NCBI RefSeq assembly: GCF_010731695.1
Contig: NZ_AP022586.1
Coordinates: 4,960,001 to 5,024,000, forward strand
DNA from: Mycolicibacterium litorale
GTDB taxonomy: Bacteria > Actinomycetota > Actinomycetes > Mycobacteriales > Mycobacteriaceae
Length of the DNA: 64,000 bases
Reading direction: 5' to 3'
The position numbers were made by a program, and so were the translations under genes. Position 1 is the stretch's first letter, and every line of letters begins with the position of its first letter. The notes under the pieces were generated by a model. That model worked only from the letters and a program-made list of their open reading frames with translations. It was not told the DNA's origin and ran no database searches. Below are positions 52,511-62,517 of the stretch, piece by piece.

Positions 52511-53359
52511 GTGGCGGTGTCCATACGTGATCTCGACCCGGCGGATCCTGCGAAGGTGGCGGTGCGCTCAGACATGTCGGTGCGCAAGGTGAAGTCGGCG
52601 GTGCGCACCGTCGAACTGCTCGAATACCTTGCCGCACGGCAGGACCGGCCCGCGCGGATCCGCGAGATCTGCACAGCGCTGGACATGCCGCGCAGCAGCG
52701 CGCACGCCCTGCTGCGCACGCTCGTCGACCAGGGCTGGGTGCGTTCGGACCCGTCGGGCACGCAGTACGGCATCGGGGTGCGGGCGCTGCTCGTCGGCAC
52801 CAGCTATCTCGACTCCGACCCCTACCTCCCGGTGATCGCGCCGTTCCTCGACGACCTGCGCCGCGACCTCGACGAGACGTTCCACATCGGCCGGCTCGAC
52901 GGCACCGACGTGGTGTACCTCGCCACCCGCGAGTCACGCCAGTACGTGCGCACCACGAACAAGGTGGGCCGCCGTCTACCGGCCCACGCGTGCGCGTTGG
53001 GCAAGGCGCTGCTGGCCGAGCGCTTCGGCGCCGAGCGCGACGCGGCGATCCCGGGGGTGCTCACCCCGCTGACGCCACGCACGCTCACCGACCGCGAGGC
53101 TCTGGACGCGGCGCTCGACGAGGCGACGATCCGCGGGTACGCCACCGACGACGAGGAGAACACCCCGGGCGTGCGCTGCTTCGCGGTCGCGCTGCCCTAT
53201 CTGCGGCCCGCGCAGGACGCGATCAGCGCGTCGGTGCCGGTCCACCGGCTGAACCCCGAACGGGAGCGTGAGATCGTCGACGCGCTGCGCATGGTGTGCG
53301 ACAAGGTGACTCGCGTGGTGCGTCCACTGGCCAACGGCGACAAGTGGTTCGCCGGATGA
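52511..53359 (+). CDS. IclR-family regulator
   Basis: 282 residues: winged helix-turn-helix at about 30-90 (IREICTALDMPRSSAHALLRTL) and an IclR effector domain with the LPAHACALGKALLAE motif. GTG 52511 gives a 20-residue extra N-terminus; ATG 52574 is an alternative. It sits between the TSUP gene and gudD, so it most likely controls this locus in response to an aldarate or its breakdown product. Confidence 0.9.
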   Translation: MAVSIRDLDPADPAKVAVRSDMSVRKVKSAVRTVELLEYLAARQDRPARIREICTALDMPRSSAHALLRTLVDQGWVRSDPSGTQYGIGVRALLVGTSYLDSDPYLPVIAPFLDDLRRDLDETFHIGRLDGTDVVYLATRESRQYVRTTNKVGRRLPAHACALGKALLAERFGAERDAAIPGVLTPLTPRTLTDREALDAALDEATIRGYATDDEENTPGVRCFAVALPYLRPAQDAISASVPVHRLNPEREREIVDALRMVCDKVTRVVRPLANGDKWFAG

Positions 53360-53399
53360 AACTCTTCCGAGAGAACAACGACTCTGAGGTGAAACCATC

Positions 53400-54746
53400 A
53401 TGACCTCGTCACATCGCACCCCCGTCGTCCGCGACATGAACGTCGTGCCGGTGGCCGGCCACGACAGCATGCTGCTCAACCTCAGTGGGGCACACGCACC
53501 GTTCTTCACGCGGAACCTGGTGCTGCTCACTGATTCCGACGGGCGCACCGGCGTCGGCGAGGTGCCGGGCGGGGAGGCCATCCGGCGCACCCTCGAGGAT
53601 GCGGCCACGCAGGTCGTGGGCACGCCGGTGGGGGACTACCACGCCACCCTGTCGGCGATCCGGCGCGCGTACGGCGACCGGGACAGCGGTGGCCGCGGCG
53701 CGCAGACCTTCGACCTGCGGGTCACCGTCCACGCCGTCACCGCCGTGGAGTCCGCCCTGCTCGACCTGCTCGGCCAGTACCTCGAGGTGCCGGTGGCCGC
53801 GCTGCTCGGCGACGGCCAGCAGCGCGACCGCGTGCCGGCCCTGGGCTACCTGTTCTTCGTCGGGGACCGCAACCGCACGGACCTGGCGTACCGCAGCGCC
53901 GCCGACGAGGACGCGGACGCCGACGAGTGGCTTCGGATCCGCCACGACGAAGCGCTGACCCCGCAGGCCGTCGTCCGGCTGGCCGAGGCCGCCCGCGACC
54001 GCTACGGATTCCGCGACTTCAAGCTCAAGGGCGGCGTGCTCGCGGCCGCCGACGAGGCCAAGGCCGTGATGGCGCTGGCCGACCGGTTCCCGGACGCACG
54101 GATCACGTTGGACCCCAACGGCAGCTGGCTGCTCGCCGACGCCGTGCGGACCTGCCGGGAACTCGGCGACGTGCTGGCCTACGCGGAGGATCCGGTCGGA
54201 CCCGAAGGCGGATTCTCCGGCCGCGAGGTGATGGCCGAGTTCAAACGGGCCACCGGGCTGCGTACGGCCACCAACATGATCGCGACGGACTGGCGCGAGC
54301 TGGGGCATGCTGTCAAGGCGAACGCGGTCGACATCCCGCTGGCCGATCCGCACTTCTGGACCATGCACGGCTCGGTGCGCGTCGCCCAACTGTGCGACGC
54401 GTGGGGTCTGACGTGGGGGTCGCACTCCAACAACCACTTCGACGTCTCACTGGCGATGTTCACCCACGCGGCCGCGGCCGCACCGGGCGACATCACGGCG
54501 ATCGACACGCACTGGATCTGGCAGGACGGCCAGCGGATCACCAAGGAGCCGTACGTGATCGCCGACGGCCACCTCACCGTTCCGGACCGCCCTGGCCTCG
54601 GCGTGGACATCGACCACGAGGCGCTCGCGGCCGCCCATGACCTGTACCTGCGCGAGGCGCTCGGCGCCCGCGACGACGCCACGGCCATGCGCTTCCTGGT
54701 GCCGGGCTGGACCTTCGACAGCAAGCGCCCGGCGCTGCACCGGTGA
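53400..54746 (+). CDS. gudD: Glucarate dehydratase
   Basis: 448-residue enolase-superfamily enzyme with long stretches that I recognise from E. coli GudD (446 residues), for example [54 protein letters not shown] and [12 protein letters not shown]. It dehydrates D-glucarate (and idarate) to 5-keto-4-deoxyglucarate. The base pair is the KxK Lys of DFKLKGG and the His of SNNHFD; metal ligands are in LDPNG and AYAEDP. Its product can be used by kdgD at 38372. ATG 53400 follows GAGGTGAAA. Confidence 0.95.
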   Translation: MTSSHRTPVVRDMNVVPVAGHDSMLLNLSGAHAPFFTRNLVLLTDSDGRTGVGEVPGGEAIRRTLEDAATQVVGTPVGDYHATLSAIRRAYGDRDSGGRGAQTFDLRVTVHAVTAVESALLDLLGQYLEVPVAALLGDGQQRDRVPALGYLFFVGDRNRTDLAYRSAADEDADADEWLRIRHDEALTPQAVVRLAEAARDRYGFRDFKLKGGVLAAADEAKAVMALADRFPDARITLDPNGSWLLADAVRTCRELGDVLAYAEDPVGPEGGFSGREVMAEFKRATGLRTATNMIATDWRELGHAVKANAVDIPLADPHFWTMHGSVRVAQLCDAWGLTWGSHSNNHFDVSLAMFTHAAAAAPGDITAIDTHWIWQDGQRITKEPYVIADGHLTVPDRPGLGVDIDHEALAAAHDLYLREALGARDDATAMRFLVPGWTFDSKRPALHR

Positions 54747-55729
54747 TGCCGATGAAGATCGTGGTCGCCGACACCAACCTGATCCCGCACCGACAGCGGT
54801 TCTGCGACGGCCTGCCCGACGGCGCCACGGTGGTGTGGGCGGACCCGGCGGATGCCGAGACGCTGCACGACGCCATGGTCGACGCGGACGTGTTCGTCGG
54901 CGGCCGGTTCCCCGCTCATCTCGCCGCGGCGGCGAATCGGTTGCGAATGGTCCACGTCGCGGGCGCTGGTACCGACAAGATCGACTTCGACGCGCTGGGC
55001 CCCGAAGTGGTGGTTGCCAACACCTTTCACCACGAACAGTCGATCGCCGAATACATCGTCGCCACCGCGGTGCTGCTGCGCAGGCAGTTCCTGATCCAGG
55101 ACCGCGCGCTGCGCACCGGCCGCTGGGCGACATCGGTGTACGACAGGTCGATCGCCCAGCCCGCAGCGCTGAAAGACGCCCGCGTCGGATTCGTCGGCTT
55201 CGGCCACATCGGCAGGCGCGCCTGGGAGGTGTTGCGTGTGCTCGGCGCCGACGGCATCGCGGTCACCGGCAGCGGATCGCTCGACGCCGCGGCCGAAGGT
55301 CTGCGGTGGACGGCCGACACCGGCGACCTCGGACGGTTGATGTCCGAGTCCGACGTCGTGGTGGTGTCGGCGCCGCTGACCGAACGGACCGTCGGGATGA
55401 TCGGCGCCGACGAACTGCGCGCGCTCGGACCGGACGGTGTGCTGATCAACGTGGGTCGCGGCCCGCTGGTCGCCGAAGATGCCCTCTACGAAGCGCTTTC
55501 GGCCGGAACCATCGCGGGCGCGGCCATCGACGTGTGGTATCAGTACCCCGACGGCGACGGAGTCGGCGCCCCGAGTCGGCTGCCTTTCGGCCGGTTGCCC
55601 AACGTGCTGATGACCCCGCACTCCTCGGGCGTCACCGGCCACACGTTCACCGGACGCGTCGACGACATCGTGGCCAACATCGGCCGGTTGCAGCGCGGAG
55701 AACCGCTGCGCAACGTGGTCAGCCGCTGA
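54743..55729 (+). CDS. D-2-hydroxyacid dehydrogenase
   Basis: 328-residue NAD(P)-dependent D-isomer dehydrogenase. Rossmann motif GFGHIGRR, catalytic Arg in NVGRGPLV and His in MTPHSSG are present. The usual Glu of the ExP motif is not obvious: the segment reads [11 protein letters not shown]. That may reflect an alternative acid, or altered activity. GTG 54743 overlaps the gudD stop; ATG 54746 or 54752 are possible. Co-translation with gudD implies a role in aldarate breakdown. Confidence 0.85.
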   Translation: MMPMKIVVADTNLIPHRQRFCDGLPDGATVVWADPADAETLHDAMVDADVFVGGRFPAHLAAAANRLRMVHVAGAGTDKIDFDALGPEVVVANTFHHEQSIAEYIVATAVLLRRQFLIQDRALRTGRWATSVYDRSIAQPAALKDARVGFVGFGHIGRRAWEVLRVLGADGIAVTGSGSLDAAAEGLRWTADTGDLGRLMSESDVVVVSAPLTERTVGMIGADELRALGPDGVLINVGRGPLVAEDALYEALSAGTIAGAAIDVWYQYPDGDGVGAPSRLPFGRLPNVLMTPHSSGVTGHTFTGRVDDIVANIGRLQRGEPLRNVVSR

Positions 55730-55730
55730 C

Positions 55731-57743
55731 TCACACCTCGATCGGCGGTTTGAGCCGTTCCATCGTGTACTGCCGGTTGCGGCGGGCCGCCCACGAACTG
55801 GCGGCCACCGACGCCGCCAGGATCCCGGCGAGCACCGCCACCGCCACGCCCAACCGGGCATCGACACCGCCGACCGTCAACTGACGCAACCCGTTCACCG
55901 CATACGTCATCGGGTCGACCACGTGCAGCGCCTGGAACGGTTTCGGCGTGGTCTCCACCGGATAGATGCCGCCCGCCGAGACCAGCTGGAACATCAGGAA
56001 CGCCAGCGTGACCACCCGGCCCACCGCCACCCCGAACACCGCGTTGAACGCCTGGATGAGCGCCAGGAACGCCGCGGCCACCAGCATCAGGAACAGGACC
56101 GTGCCCAGTGCATGCGTGGCCTTGAGGCCCACGCCGAAGTGCACGACCAGATACATGACGACCACCTGACAGAACGCGATGAGCAGCGCCGGCCAGTACG
56201 AGGCGAGCACCACCCGCAGCGCGCCGAGACCGTTGACGATCGGCCGGGACTGCAGCGGCGTCAACAGCATCCAGATGATCAGCGCGCCGATGAACAGCGC
56301 CAGCGGCAGGAAGAACGGCGCGAACCCGGTGCCGAACGTGGGCGCCGGGTTCTCGACGACCTGATCGACGGCGACCGGCTGAGCCAAGGTCTGCGCGACC
56401 TGCGTGCGCTGCTGCTCGGACCACTGCGGCACCTGCGCGGCGCCGTCCCGCAGGCCGGTCGCCAGTTCCACGCTGCCGTCCCGCAGCCGACCCGTGCCGT
56501 CGGCCAGCGTGGCCGCACCCTGTGACACCTGGGTGCCGCCGTCGGCCAGGGCGACCAGCCCGCTGTTGAGTTGGCCGGCGCCACTGCTCAGTTCGGCGGC
56601 GCCGTCGCGCAGGCGCTCGACGTCGGCGCGCAGCCCGCCGGTCAGCGCCCGGGTGAGGAATGTCCGCAGGGAACTGTTCGGATCGCCGAGTTCGGCTTCG
56701 AGCGCAGCCGCCTTGTCGCGCAGCGTGATCAGGCCCTGGTCGGTGGTCGGGTCGGCGTTCTGCGCCCGCAGCAGCCGCTGGGTGCCCGCCAGGGTGTCGC
56801 CGAGCGCGCGGACCGTAGGATCCGGGTTCGCCCGCAGCAGCCCGACCACCTGGTCGACGATGACGGCCGCCTGTGCCTGGTCGATGTTCAGCGACGCGAT
56901 ACGGTCACTCGCCTGGCGCACCAGCCCGCTCACGTCCGAGGCGAGCGCACCCACCTCGTCCGGGTTCAGTCCCAGCCCGCTGACCCGGTCCAGCACGGTG
57001 AGCAGCGGATCGGTTGCGGTACTGATCCCGTCGGACAACTGCTCGGCACCCGCCGCCAGCGTCGCCGATCCGTCGCGGGCGGTCACCAGACCCTCTGCCA
57101 GTTCGGCGGATCCGGACGCCAGGCGATGCGCGCCGTCGTCGGCCTGCACCAGCCCGTCGCGCAACTGGTCGGCGCCGTCGGCGGCCCGCTGCAATCCGGC
57201 ACCGGCGTCCTGCACGCCGTCGAGCACCTGACCGACCGTCTGCTGACCGATCGCCGCGTCCACCTGGTTGGCCACCTCGCGGGCGGCGTTCTGCCCGATG
57301 ATCGAGGAGAGATAGTTGTTGGTGTTGTTGTAGGTGAACCGCAGCTGGGCTTTTCGCGGACGGTCACCGGCCGGTGACGCGACCGCGACGCTGAAGTCGG
57401 CCGGGATGGTGATGCTGAAGTAGTAGCGGCCGTCCTTGACGCCCTGCGCGGCGTCGGCCGCCGACGTGGGGTGCAGGTCGAGCTGGCCGGAGGACAGCAG
57501 CGCCCCGGCCACCTGATCGCCCGCGTTGACGTGCCTGCCCCCGGTCTGCGCGCCGGCATCCTCGTTGACCAGCGCGACGGGCAGCTTGTTCACCTCTCCG
57601 AAGGGATTCCAGAACGCCCACAGATACATCGCGCCGTACAGCAGCGGCATCAGCACGATCGTCACGAGCGCGATGCGGGGCAGCGTCCCGCGCGAGTAAC
57701 GCTTGATGTCGGTTCCCAACGAGAATCCCGCCAGCATGGTCAT
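55731..57743 (-). CDS. YhgE/Pip-type membrane protein (ABC-2-like)
   Basis: 670 residues. One N-terminal helix (LVTIVLMPLLYGAMYLWAF), a long extracytoplasmic region with heptad-like repeats of the ELxxGxxxLxxGxxxL kind (coiled-coil, residues about 170-420), and five or six C-terminal helices of the ABC-2 type. This matches YhgE/Pip phage-infection-protein relatives and EsaA-like proteins. ATG 57743 overlaps the stop of the ATPase-like gene (ATGA). Function is unclear: export, or envelope integrity. Confidence 0.88.
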   Translation of the reverse strand: MTMLAGFSLGTDIKRYSRGTLPRIALVTIVLMPLLYGAMYLWAFWNPFGEVNKLPVALVNEDAGAQTGGRHVNAGDQVAGALLSSGQLDLHPTSAADAAQGVKDGRYYFSITIPADFSVAVASPAGDRPRKAQLRFTYNNTNNYLSSIIGQNAAREVANQVDAAIGQQTVGQVLDGVQDAGAGLQRAADGADQLRDGLVQADDGAHRLASGSAELAEGLVTARDGSATLAAGAEQLSDGISTATDPLLTVLDRVSGLGLNPDEVGALASDVSGLVRQASDRIASLNIDQAQAAVIVDQVVGLLRANPDPTVRALGDTLAGTQRLLRAQNADPTTDQGLITLRDKAAALEAELGDPNSSLRTFLTRALTGGLRADVERLRDGAAELSSGAGQLNSGLVALADGGTQVSQGAATLADGTGRLRDGSVELATGLRDGAAQVPQWSEQQRTQVAQTLAQPVAVDQVVENPAPTFGTGFAPFFLPLALFIGALIIWMLLTPLQSRPIVNGLGALRVVLASYWPALLIAFCQVVVMYLVVHFGVGLKATHALGTVLFLMLVAAAFLALIQAFNAVFGVAVGRVVTLAFLMFQLVSAGGIYPVETTPKPFQALHVVDPMTYAVNGLRQLTVGGVDARLGVAVAVLAGILAASVAASSWAARRNRQYTMERLKPPIEV

Positions 57744-58435
57744 TCGCCTTTCTGGCCGTGCACGAGGTCGGCCCGGGAGGTGTTCTCGACGACGAGCTGT
57801 GCCCGCACCGCATCGCTGGTGACGCCGTTGACGGTGGCGGTGACGACGGTCTGGTCTCGGCCCAGTTCGATCAGCCTCTGCAGCAACAACTCCCGGTTGC
57901 GGTCACTGGTGACGTAGTCCAGGTTGCCGACCACGAGAAGCGGTGGCCGCGCAGTGTTGGCCAGCGCGATGCGCAGCAGCAGCCGGTCCAGTTCGGTCAG
58001 CTCTTCGACGTACTCGGTGAGCGGCGGCAGCGGCAGGTCACCGAACACGGGCGCGCACACGGCGCGCAGGTCCGCGGCACCGGCACGGCGGACGAATCGG
58101 TACCAGGGCGCGTTCCACCGCAGCTGCTCGGTCACCGCGTCGCGCACCGTCACCGATTCGGAGACCTGGTCGAGTTCGTCGATGCCGGCGATGGCGGCCA
58201 GTGCGAAGATGCGCCGCGGTTGGGTGACACCGAACACCGACAGCGTCCCGCGCTGCGGCCGCATCCGTCCCGCCAGCGTGAGCAGTAGCGCGGTCCGCCC
58301 GGAGCCGGCCGGGCAGACCAGCACGCTCACCCCGCCCTCCTCGATGTCGAGGTCGACGGGGCCGTAGACCGGACCCCACGGACCGGACACCGTGAGCCCC
58401 CTGGCCACCACCACCGGTTCCGGCGAGTCGGACAT
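57740..58435 (-). CDS. Degenerate ABC ATPase-like subunit paired with YhgE
   Basis: 231 residues with an ABC ATPase fold but decayed motifs. Walker A reads CPAGSGRT (Arg for the catalytic Lys), the signature region reads VEELTELDRLLL instead of LSGGQ, and Walker B reads LLVVGNLD without the usual DE. ATP hydrolysis is therefore doubtful; it may bind nucleotide or act as a regulatory partner. It overlaps the YhgE/Pip gene by four bases, so the two probably work together. Confidence 0.8.
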   Translation of the reverse strand: MSDSPEPVVVARGLTVSGPWGPVYGPVDLDIEEGGVSVLVCPAGSGRTALLLTLAGRMRPQRGTLSVFGVTQPRRIFALAAIAGIDELDQVSESVTVRDAVTEQLRWNAPWYRFVRRAGAADLRAVCAPVFGDLPLPPLTEYVEELTELDRLLLRIALANTARPPLLVVGNLDYVTSDRNRELLLQRLIELGRDQTVVTATVNGVTSDAVRAQLVVENTSRADLVHGQKGE

Positions 58436-58454
58436 ACGACCTCCTAGTGCGGTG

Positions 58455-59636
58455 TCACGCGTCTGGACTCAAGGACAACACGGTGATGTCCGGCGGCGCA
58501 CCGATTCGCACCGGAGGGCCCCAGAACCCCGCGCCGCGGCTCACGTACAGCTGTGTGTCGGCGACCGTGGAGAGCCCCGCGATCGCGGGTTGCACGGCGC
58601 GGACGGCGTAGTGGAACGGCCACATCTGCCCGCCGTGGGTGTGACCGGAGAGCTGCAGGTCCACCCCGCGCGCGGCCGCCTCGGACACCATGATCGGCTG
58701 GTGCGCCATCAGCACCGTCGGCCGCGATGGGTCGAGAGACCCCAGGGCGCGGTCGAAATCCGGTGCGTCCGAATGGTTCTCGCCGGCCAGGTCGTTGACG
58801 CCGGCGAGGTCGAACGCCGCGGCGCCGCGCCGGATCGCCGTGTTCTCGTTGCGCAACGGCTGCACGCCGAGGCGTTCGAGCTCACGCAGCCACGAGAACG
58901 GATCCTCGACGAAGTACTCGTGGTTGCCGGTGACGAAGAACGTGCCCTCGGGAGCGCTCAGGTCCCGCAGCGGTTCAGCGGCGGGGCCGAGTTCCGCCAC
59001 GGTGCCGTCGACCAGATCGCCGACGATCGCGACGAGGTCGGCCCCGGTCTCGTTGATGATCCGGACGAGCCGCTCGGTGTGCGCGCGGCCCGCCAGCGGT
59101 CCGAGGTGGATGTCGGACACCACCGCGATGCGGAAGCCGGCGAAGGCGGGGTCGAGCCGGCGCAGCCGGATCGGCACGGTCTGCACCTGAGGCGGACCGA
59201 GTGCGGTGGCCGCGCCGAACCCGACCAGGCCGACCGAGGCGGCGCCGGCCGCCACTGCCCCGGCACGGGCCAGGAACAGGCGTCGGTTCACCTCGGGCGA
59301 CGACGCGGCCGGCGCGTCGGCGGGGACGGGCGGAGGCGTCCCGCGGCGCACCCAGCGGCGGAACACCAGCCGGACCGGTTCCAGCACCAGCAGCGCCAGC
59401 AGCAGGTAGGCCGCCAGGCCGAACCAGAGATAACCCGGCCAGGCGGCCCACGCCGCCTCCCGCACACCGACGGTCCTCGGCAGGATCAGCGCCGCCATCA
59501 GCAGCGCGAGGCACCCGAGCAGTACAACGGTCAGGATCCGGCGGGTGCGGCCCGGCCGGGTGGTGTCCTTGACCAGCCGCTTCCACAGGTAGAGGTGGAT
59601 GAGCCCCAGGATCGAGGCGAGGACGACGAGGAACAT
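58455..59636 (-). CDS. Membrane-anchored metallophosphoesterase
   Basis: 393 residues. Three or four hydrophobic helices fill residues 1-100, a further NRRLFLARAGAVAAG segment with Tat-like look is near 120-150, then a calcineurin-like phosphoesterase domain with DIHLG, GDLVDG, GNHEYF, AHQP and GHTHGGQ motifs, all metal ligands intact. It resembles YkuE/YaeI-type enzymes that act on lipids or nucleotides at the membrane face. ATG 59636 lies one base after the stop of the allantoicase remnant. Confidence 0.9.
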   Translation of the reverse strand: MFLVVLASILGLIHLYLWKRLVKDTTRPGRTRRILTVVLLGCLALLMAALILPRTVGVREAAWAAWPGYLWFGLAAYLLLALLVLEPVRLVFRRWVRRGTPPPVPADAPAASSPEVNRRLFLARAGAVAAGAASVGLVGFGAATALGPPQVQTVPIRLRRLDPAFAGFRIAVVSDIHLGPLAGRAHTERLVRIINETGADLVAIVGDLVDGTVAELGPAAEPLRDLSAPEGTFFVTGNHEYFVEDPFSWLRELERLGVQPLRNENTAIRRGAAAFDLAGVNDLAGENHSDAPDFDRALGSLDPSRPTVLMAHQPIMVSEAAARGVDLQLSGHTHGGQMWPFHYAVRAVQPAIAGLSTVADTQLYVSRGAGFWGPPVRIGAPPDITVLSLSPDA

Positions 59637-59637
59637 G

Positions 59638-59901
59638 TCAGCCGGCGACGCTCGGCGTGCCCTGCGCCGCGAACCGCACCTGCACCCAGTCGTTGCCGAC
59701 GCCGCGCCGCCGTGAGGTCTCCCATCCGTCGTACACCTGACCCTTGCGGCCGAACGTCGCCGGGCGGTGTTCGGCGGCAGCCCGGGTGATCAGGTTCTCC
59801 TTCTCGGCGAACAGCTCGTCGTTGGCCCACCCGACGGCTCCGCCTGCCGCGCGGGAAGCGAGGTCGGGCAGCGCGAGGAAATGAGGATGCGGGGTGCTCA
59901 C
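59638..59901 (-). pseudogene. Truncated allantoicase remnant
   Basis: 87 residues resembling only the start of allantoicase (full length about 330): LPDLASRAAGGAVGWANDELFAEKENL and then FGRKGQVYDGWETSRRRG and NDWVQVRF. It stops immediately before the metallophosphoesterase. The rest of the first jelly-roll domain and the whole second domain are missing. It starts 22 bases after the OHCU decarboxylase-like gene, so the pair is what is left of a purine (ureide) degradation operon. A short functional protein cannot be excluded. Confidence 0.75.
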
Positions 59902-59923
59902 CCGCGCAGCGTAGGGGAGATGC

Positions 59924-60445
59924 TCACCAGTTGTGGTAGCCGCCTTCGGGGCCGAGCATCCGTTCCAGCCGCGCGCGGTTGATCCGGGCCAGTTCGTTGC
60001 GGACCACCTTGCGCTCGGTCTCGTGGTCGTTGAGCAGGCGGTCGTTGATGGTCGCCAGCACATCCTGGGCGCACAGACCGTTGACGCACATGACGAACCC
60101 GAACCCGAAACGCACCAGATAGTGGCGGGAGGCCGCGCTGAGCTGCTCCATCACCTCAGGCCGCTCGTCGAACACCGCGCACTGCTCGGCCGCGGACTTC
60201 TCACTGCCGGGGCGGCGGCCGACGTCCGGGTAGGCCTGCAGGATCGAGTCGATGGACTCCTCCGACAGCGCGAACAGCAGCGCGTCGGCCTCCCGGAACA
60301 GCGCGTCGTGATTCGCGAACGGCCGGGCGCGGGCCAGATCGGCGGCGAGCGCCACGCTGCAGCAGCATTCGTACACCGCGTGCACGGCGCGGCGGAACGG
60401 CATCTCGTTGAAGGCCGCGAGGCCAATGCCCTGATGCATCAGCAT
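59924..60445 (-). CDS. OHCU decarboxylase-like protein with altered active site
   Basis: 173 residues, all helical, of the OHCU decarboxylase (UraD) family: LAAFNEMPFRRAVHAVYECC at the start, RFGFGFVMCVNG in the middle and a C-terminal LxxINDRLLNDHETERKVV helix. The catalytic His expected in a (A)HP motif appears as AYPDVG, so Tyr replaces it, which argues for lost or changed activity. UraD normally acts in uric acid breakdown to allantoin. ATG 60445 (or the ATG two codons on) starts the gene; the allantoicase remnant follows. Confidence 0.8.
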   Translation of the reverse strand: MLMHQGIGLAAFNEMPFRRAVHAVYECCCSVALAADLARARPFANHDALFREADALLFALSEESIDSILQAYPDVGRRPGSEKSAAEQCAVFDERPEVMEQLSAASRHYLVRFGFGFVMCVNGLCAQDVLATINDRLLNDHETERKVVRNELARINRARLERMLGPEGGYHNW

Positions 60446-60510
60446 GGGCCCATGATCGAAGCGTCATGGCACAGCCGCGTTACGCCGTGTTACGGGCGCG
60501 AAAATTTCGG

Positions 60511-60999
60511 TTAGTGGCCTTCGGTCTTGAACCGTTCGAACGAGCGCTGCACCTCGGCCTCGGCCGCCTCGCGGCCGGTCCAGTCGGCGGCCTTGACGTA
60601 CTTGTTCGGCTCCAGGTCCTTGTAGTGCACGAAGAAGTGCTTGACCTCTTCGAGCACCTGCGCCGGGACGTCGCCGAGATCCTGGATGTGGTCCCAGCGC
60701 TTGTCGCCCGCGGGCACGCAGAGCACCTTGTCGTCCCCGCCGGCCTCGTCGGTCATCTGGAACATCGCCACCGGCCGCGCCTCGACGATGCACCCGGGGA
60801 ACACCGACTCCGGCAGCAGCACCAGCGCGTCGAGCGGATCGCCGTCCTCGCCGAGCGAGTTCTCGATGAACCCGTAGTCCGTGGGGTAGGCCATCGAGGT
60901 GTAGAGGTAGCGGTCCAGCTTGAGCCGGCCGGTCTCGTGGTCCACCTCGTACTTGTTGCGCGAACCCTTCGGGATCTCGATGACGACGTCGAACTCCAC
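60511..60999 (-). CDS. ppa: Inorganic pyrophosphatase
   Basis: 162-residue family I soluble pyrophosphatase. The conserved [14 protein letters not shown] start, YPTDYGFIE, the metal motif [10 protein letters not shown] and [11 protein letters not shown] are all present. It hydrolyses PPi to drive biosynthesis. GTG 60999 has AAGGAG upstream. It is divergent from dacB, as Rv3628 is from Rv3627c. Confidence 0.97.
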   Translation of the reverse strand: MEFDVVIEIPKGSRNKYEVDHETGRLKLDRYLYTSMAYPTDYGFIENSLGEDGDPLDALVLLPESVFPGCIVEARPVAMFQMTDEAGGDDKVLCVPAGDKRWDHIQDLGDVPAQVLEEVKHFFVHYKDLEPNKYVKAADWTGREAAEAEVQRSFERFKTEGH

Positions 61000-61128
61000 C
61001 GCAGTCGGCTCCTTCGCGTGTTTTCAGCCGGGGGGTCGTCGGGTGACGACGCGGGTCCACAGTAAACGAGCGATACGCTGCTGTTGGCGGGGTGGTTCGG
61101 TCACCCCTCATTCGACAGCAGGAGTGTT

Positions 61129-62517
61129 ATGCGGCCCACCCGGTGGCGGCGATCGACCCGCGCGGTGGTCGGCCTCGTCGTGCTGGTGCTGGTGGCGGTC
61201 GTCGTCGCGGTCGCCGCCGTGCTCACCACCGGCCGCAACACCGATGCGCAGGCGGCCAAACCGCTGCCCGCCCCGGCCACCGCGAATCCCGCCGTCGTCC
61301 CGGTCGCCGACACCGCGCCCGCTCCCACCAACGCCGGACTCGCCGCCGCGCTGGCTCCGGCACTGGCCGATCCGAACCTCGGCGACCTGGCCGGGCGGGT
61401 CACCGACGCGATGACCGGTGAGCGGCTGTGGGATCAGCGCGCCGACGTCCCGATGCAACCCGCGTCGACGAACAAGGTGCTCACCGCCGCCGCTGCGCTG
61501 CTGACACTCGACCGCGAAGCCCGCCTCACCACCACCGTCGTGGCCGGCGACCAGAAACGAGACCCCGGTCTGGTGATCCTCAAGGGCGGCGGCGACCCGA
61601 CGCTGTCCGCGGCACCGCGCGGCACCGACACCTGGTACAAGGGCGCCGCCCGCATCAGCGACCTGGCCGATCAGGTGCGCCGAAGCGGTATCGAACCGAC
61701 CGCGGTGGCCGTCGACGTCAGCGCCTACACCGGCCCCGACATGGCCCCCGGCTGGGATCCGCTGGACATCCCGGGCGGCGACATCGCGCCGATGGTGCCG
61801 GTCATGCTCGACGCGGGCCGCACCCAGCCCGTCACCGAGGAGTCGCGGCGCTCGCCCACCCCGGCCGACGACGCCGGGCGCGCACTGGCCACCGCACTGC
61901 GCATCGACCCCGCGACCGTGCGGGTACTGCCCGGGCCGTACCGCGGCGGGCGCCAGATCGCGGCCGTGCAGTCACCGCCGCTGATGGAGCGGCTACGGGT
62001 GATGATGAACGCCTCCGACAACGTGATGGCCGAGGCGATCGGCAGGGAGGTGGCCGACCAACTCGGGCGGCCGCAGAGCTTCGAGGGCGCCACGCAGGCG
62101 GTGCTGGGGCAACTGCGCAAGGCCGGCGTCGACACCAGGGACGCCCGGCTGTTCGACTCCAGCGGACTCTCGATCGACGACCGGCTGACCGCGCTCACCC
62201 TCGACGAGGTGATCACCATCGCCGCGGGTGACGAACAGCCCGCACTGCGGCCGCTGGTCGACCTGCTGCCGATCGCCGGCGGCAGCGGCACACTGTCGAA
62301 CCGCTATCTCGACACACCCGCGGGCCGCGACGCCGCCGGCTGGCTGCGTGCCAAGACCGGATCGCTCACCGGCACCAACTCGCTGGCCGGCATCGTCACC
62401 GACGCCCGCGGCCGGGTGCTGACCTTCGCGCTGATGTCGAACAACGCCGGCCCGACCGGGCGCACCGCGCTGGATGCGCTGGCGGCCACGCTGCGGGCGT
62501 GCGGGTGCGGCTCATGA
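61129..62517 (+). CDS. dacB: D-alanyl-D-alanine carboxypeptidase/endopeptidase (PBP4 type)
   Basis: 462-residue S13-family penicillin-binding protein. After a basic N-terminus and one membrane helix (about 15-35) the catalytic SxxK is Ser113-Lys116 (ASTNK), SxN is SDN in [11 protein letters not shown], and KTG is AKTGSLTG. It trims peptidoglycan side chains in the periplasm. ATG 61129 follows AGGAG. Its stop overlaps the metalloprotease start (ATGA), the same order as Rv3627c-Rv3626c. Confidence 0.95.
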   Translation: MRPTRWRRSTRAVVGLVVLVLVAVVVAVAAVLTTGRNTDAQAAKPLPAPATANPAVVPVADTAPAPTNAGLAAALAPALADPNLGDLAGRVTDAMTGERLWDQRADVPMQPASTNKVLTAAAALLTLDREARLTTTVVAGDQKRDPGLVILKGGGDPTLSAAPRGTDTWYKGAARISDLADQVRRSGIEPTAVAVDVSAYTGPDMAPGWDPLDIPGGDIAPMVPVMLDAGRTQPVTEESRRSPTPADDAGRALATALRIDPATVRVLPGPYRGGRQIAAVQSPPLMERLRVMMNASDNVMAEAIGREVADQLGRPQSFEGATQAVLGQLRKAGVDTRDARLFDSSGLSIDDRLTALTLDEVITIAAGDEQPALRPLVDLLPIAGGSGTLSNRYLDTPAGRDAAGWLRAKTGSLTGTNSLAGIVTDARGRVLTFALMSNNAGPTGRTALDALAATLRACGCGS

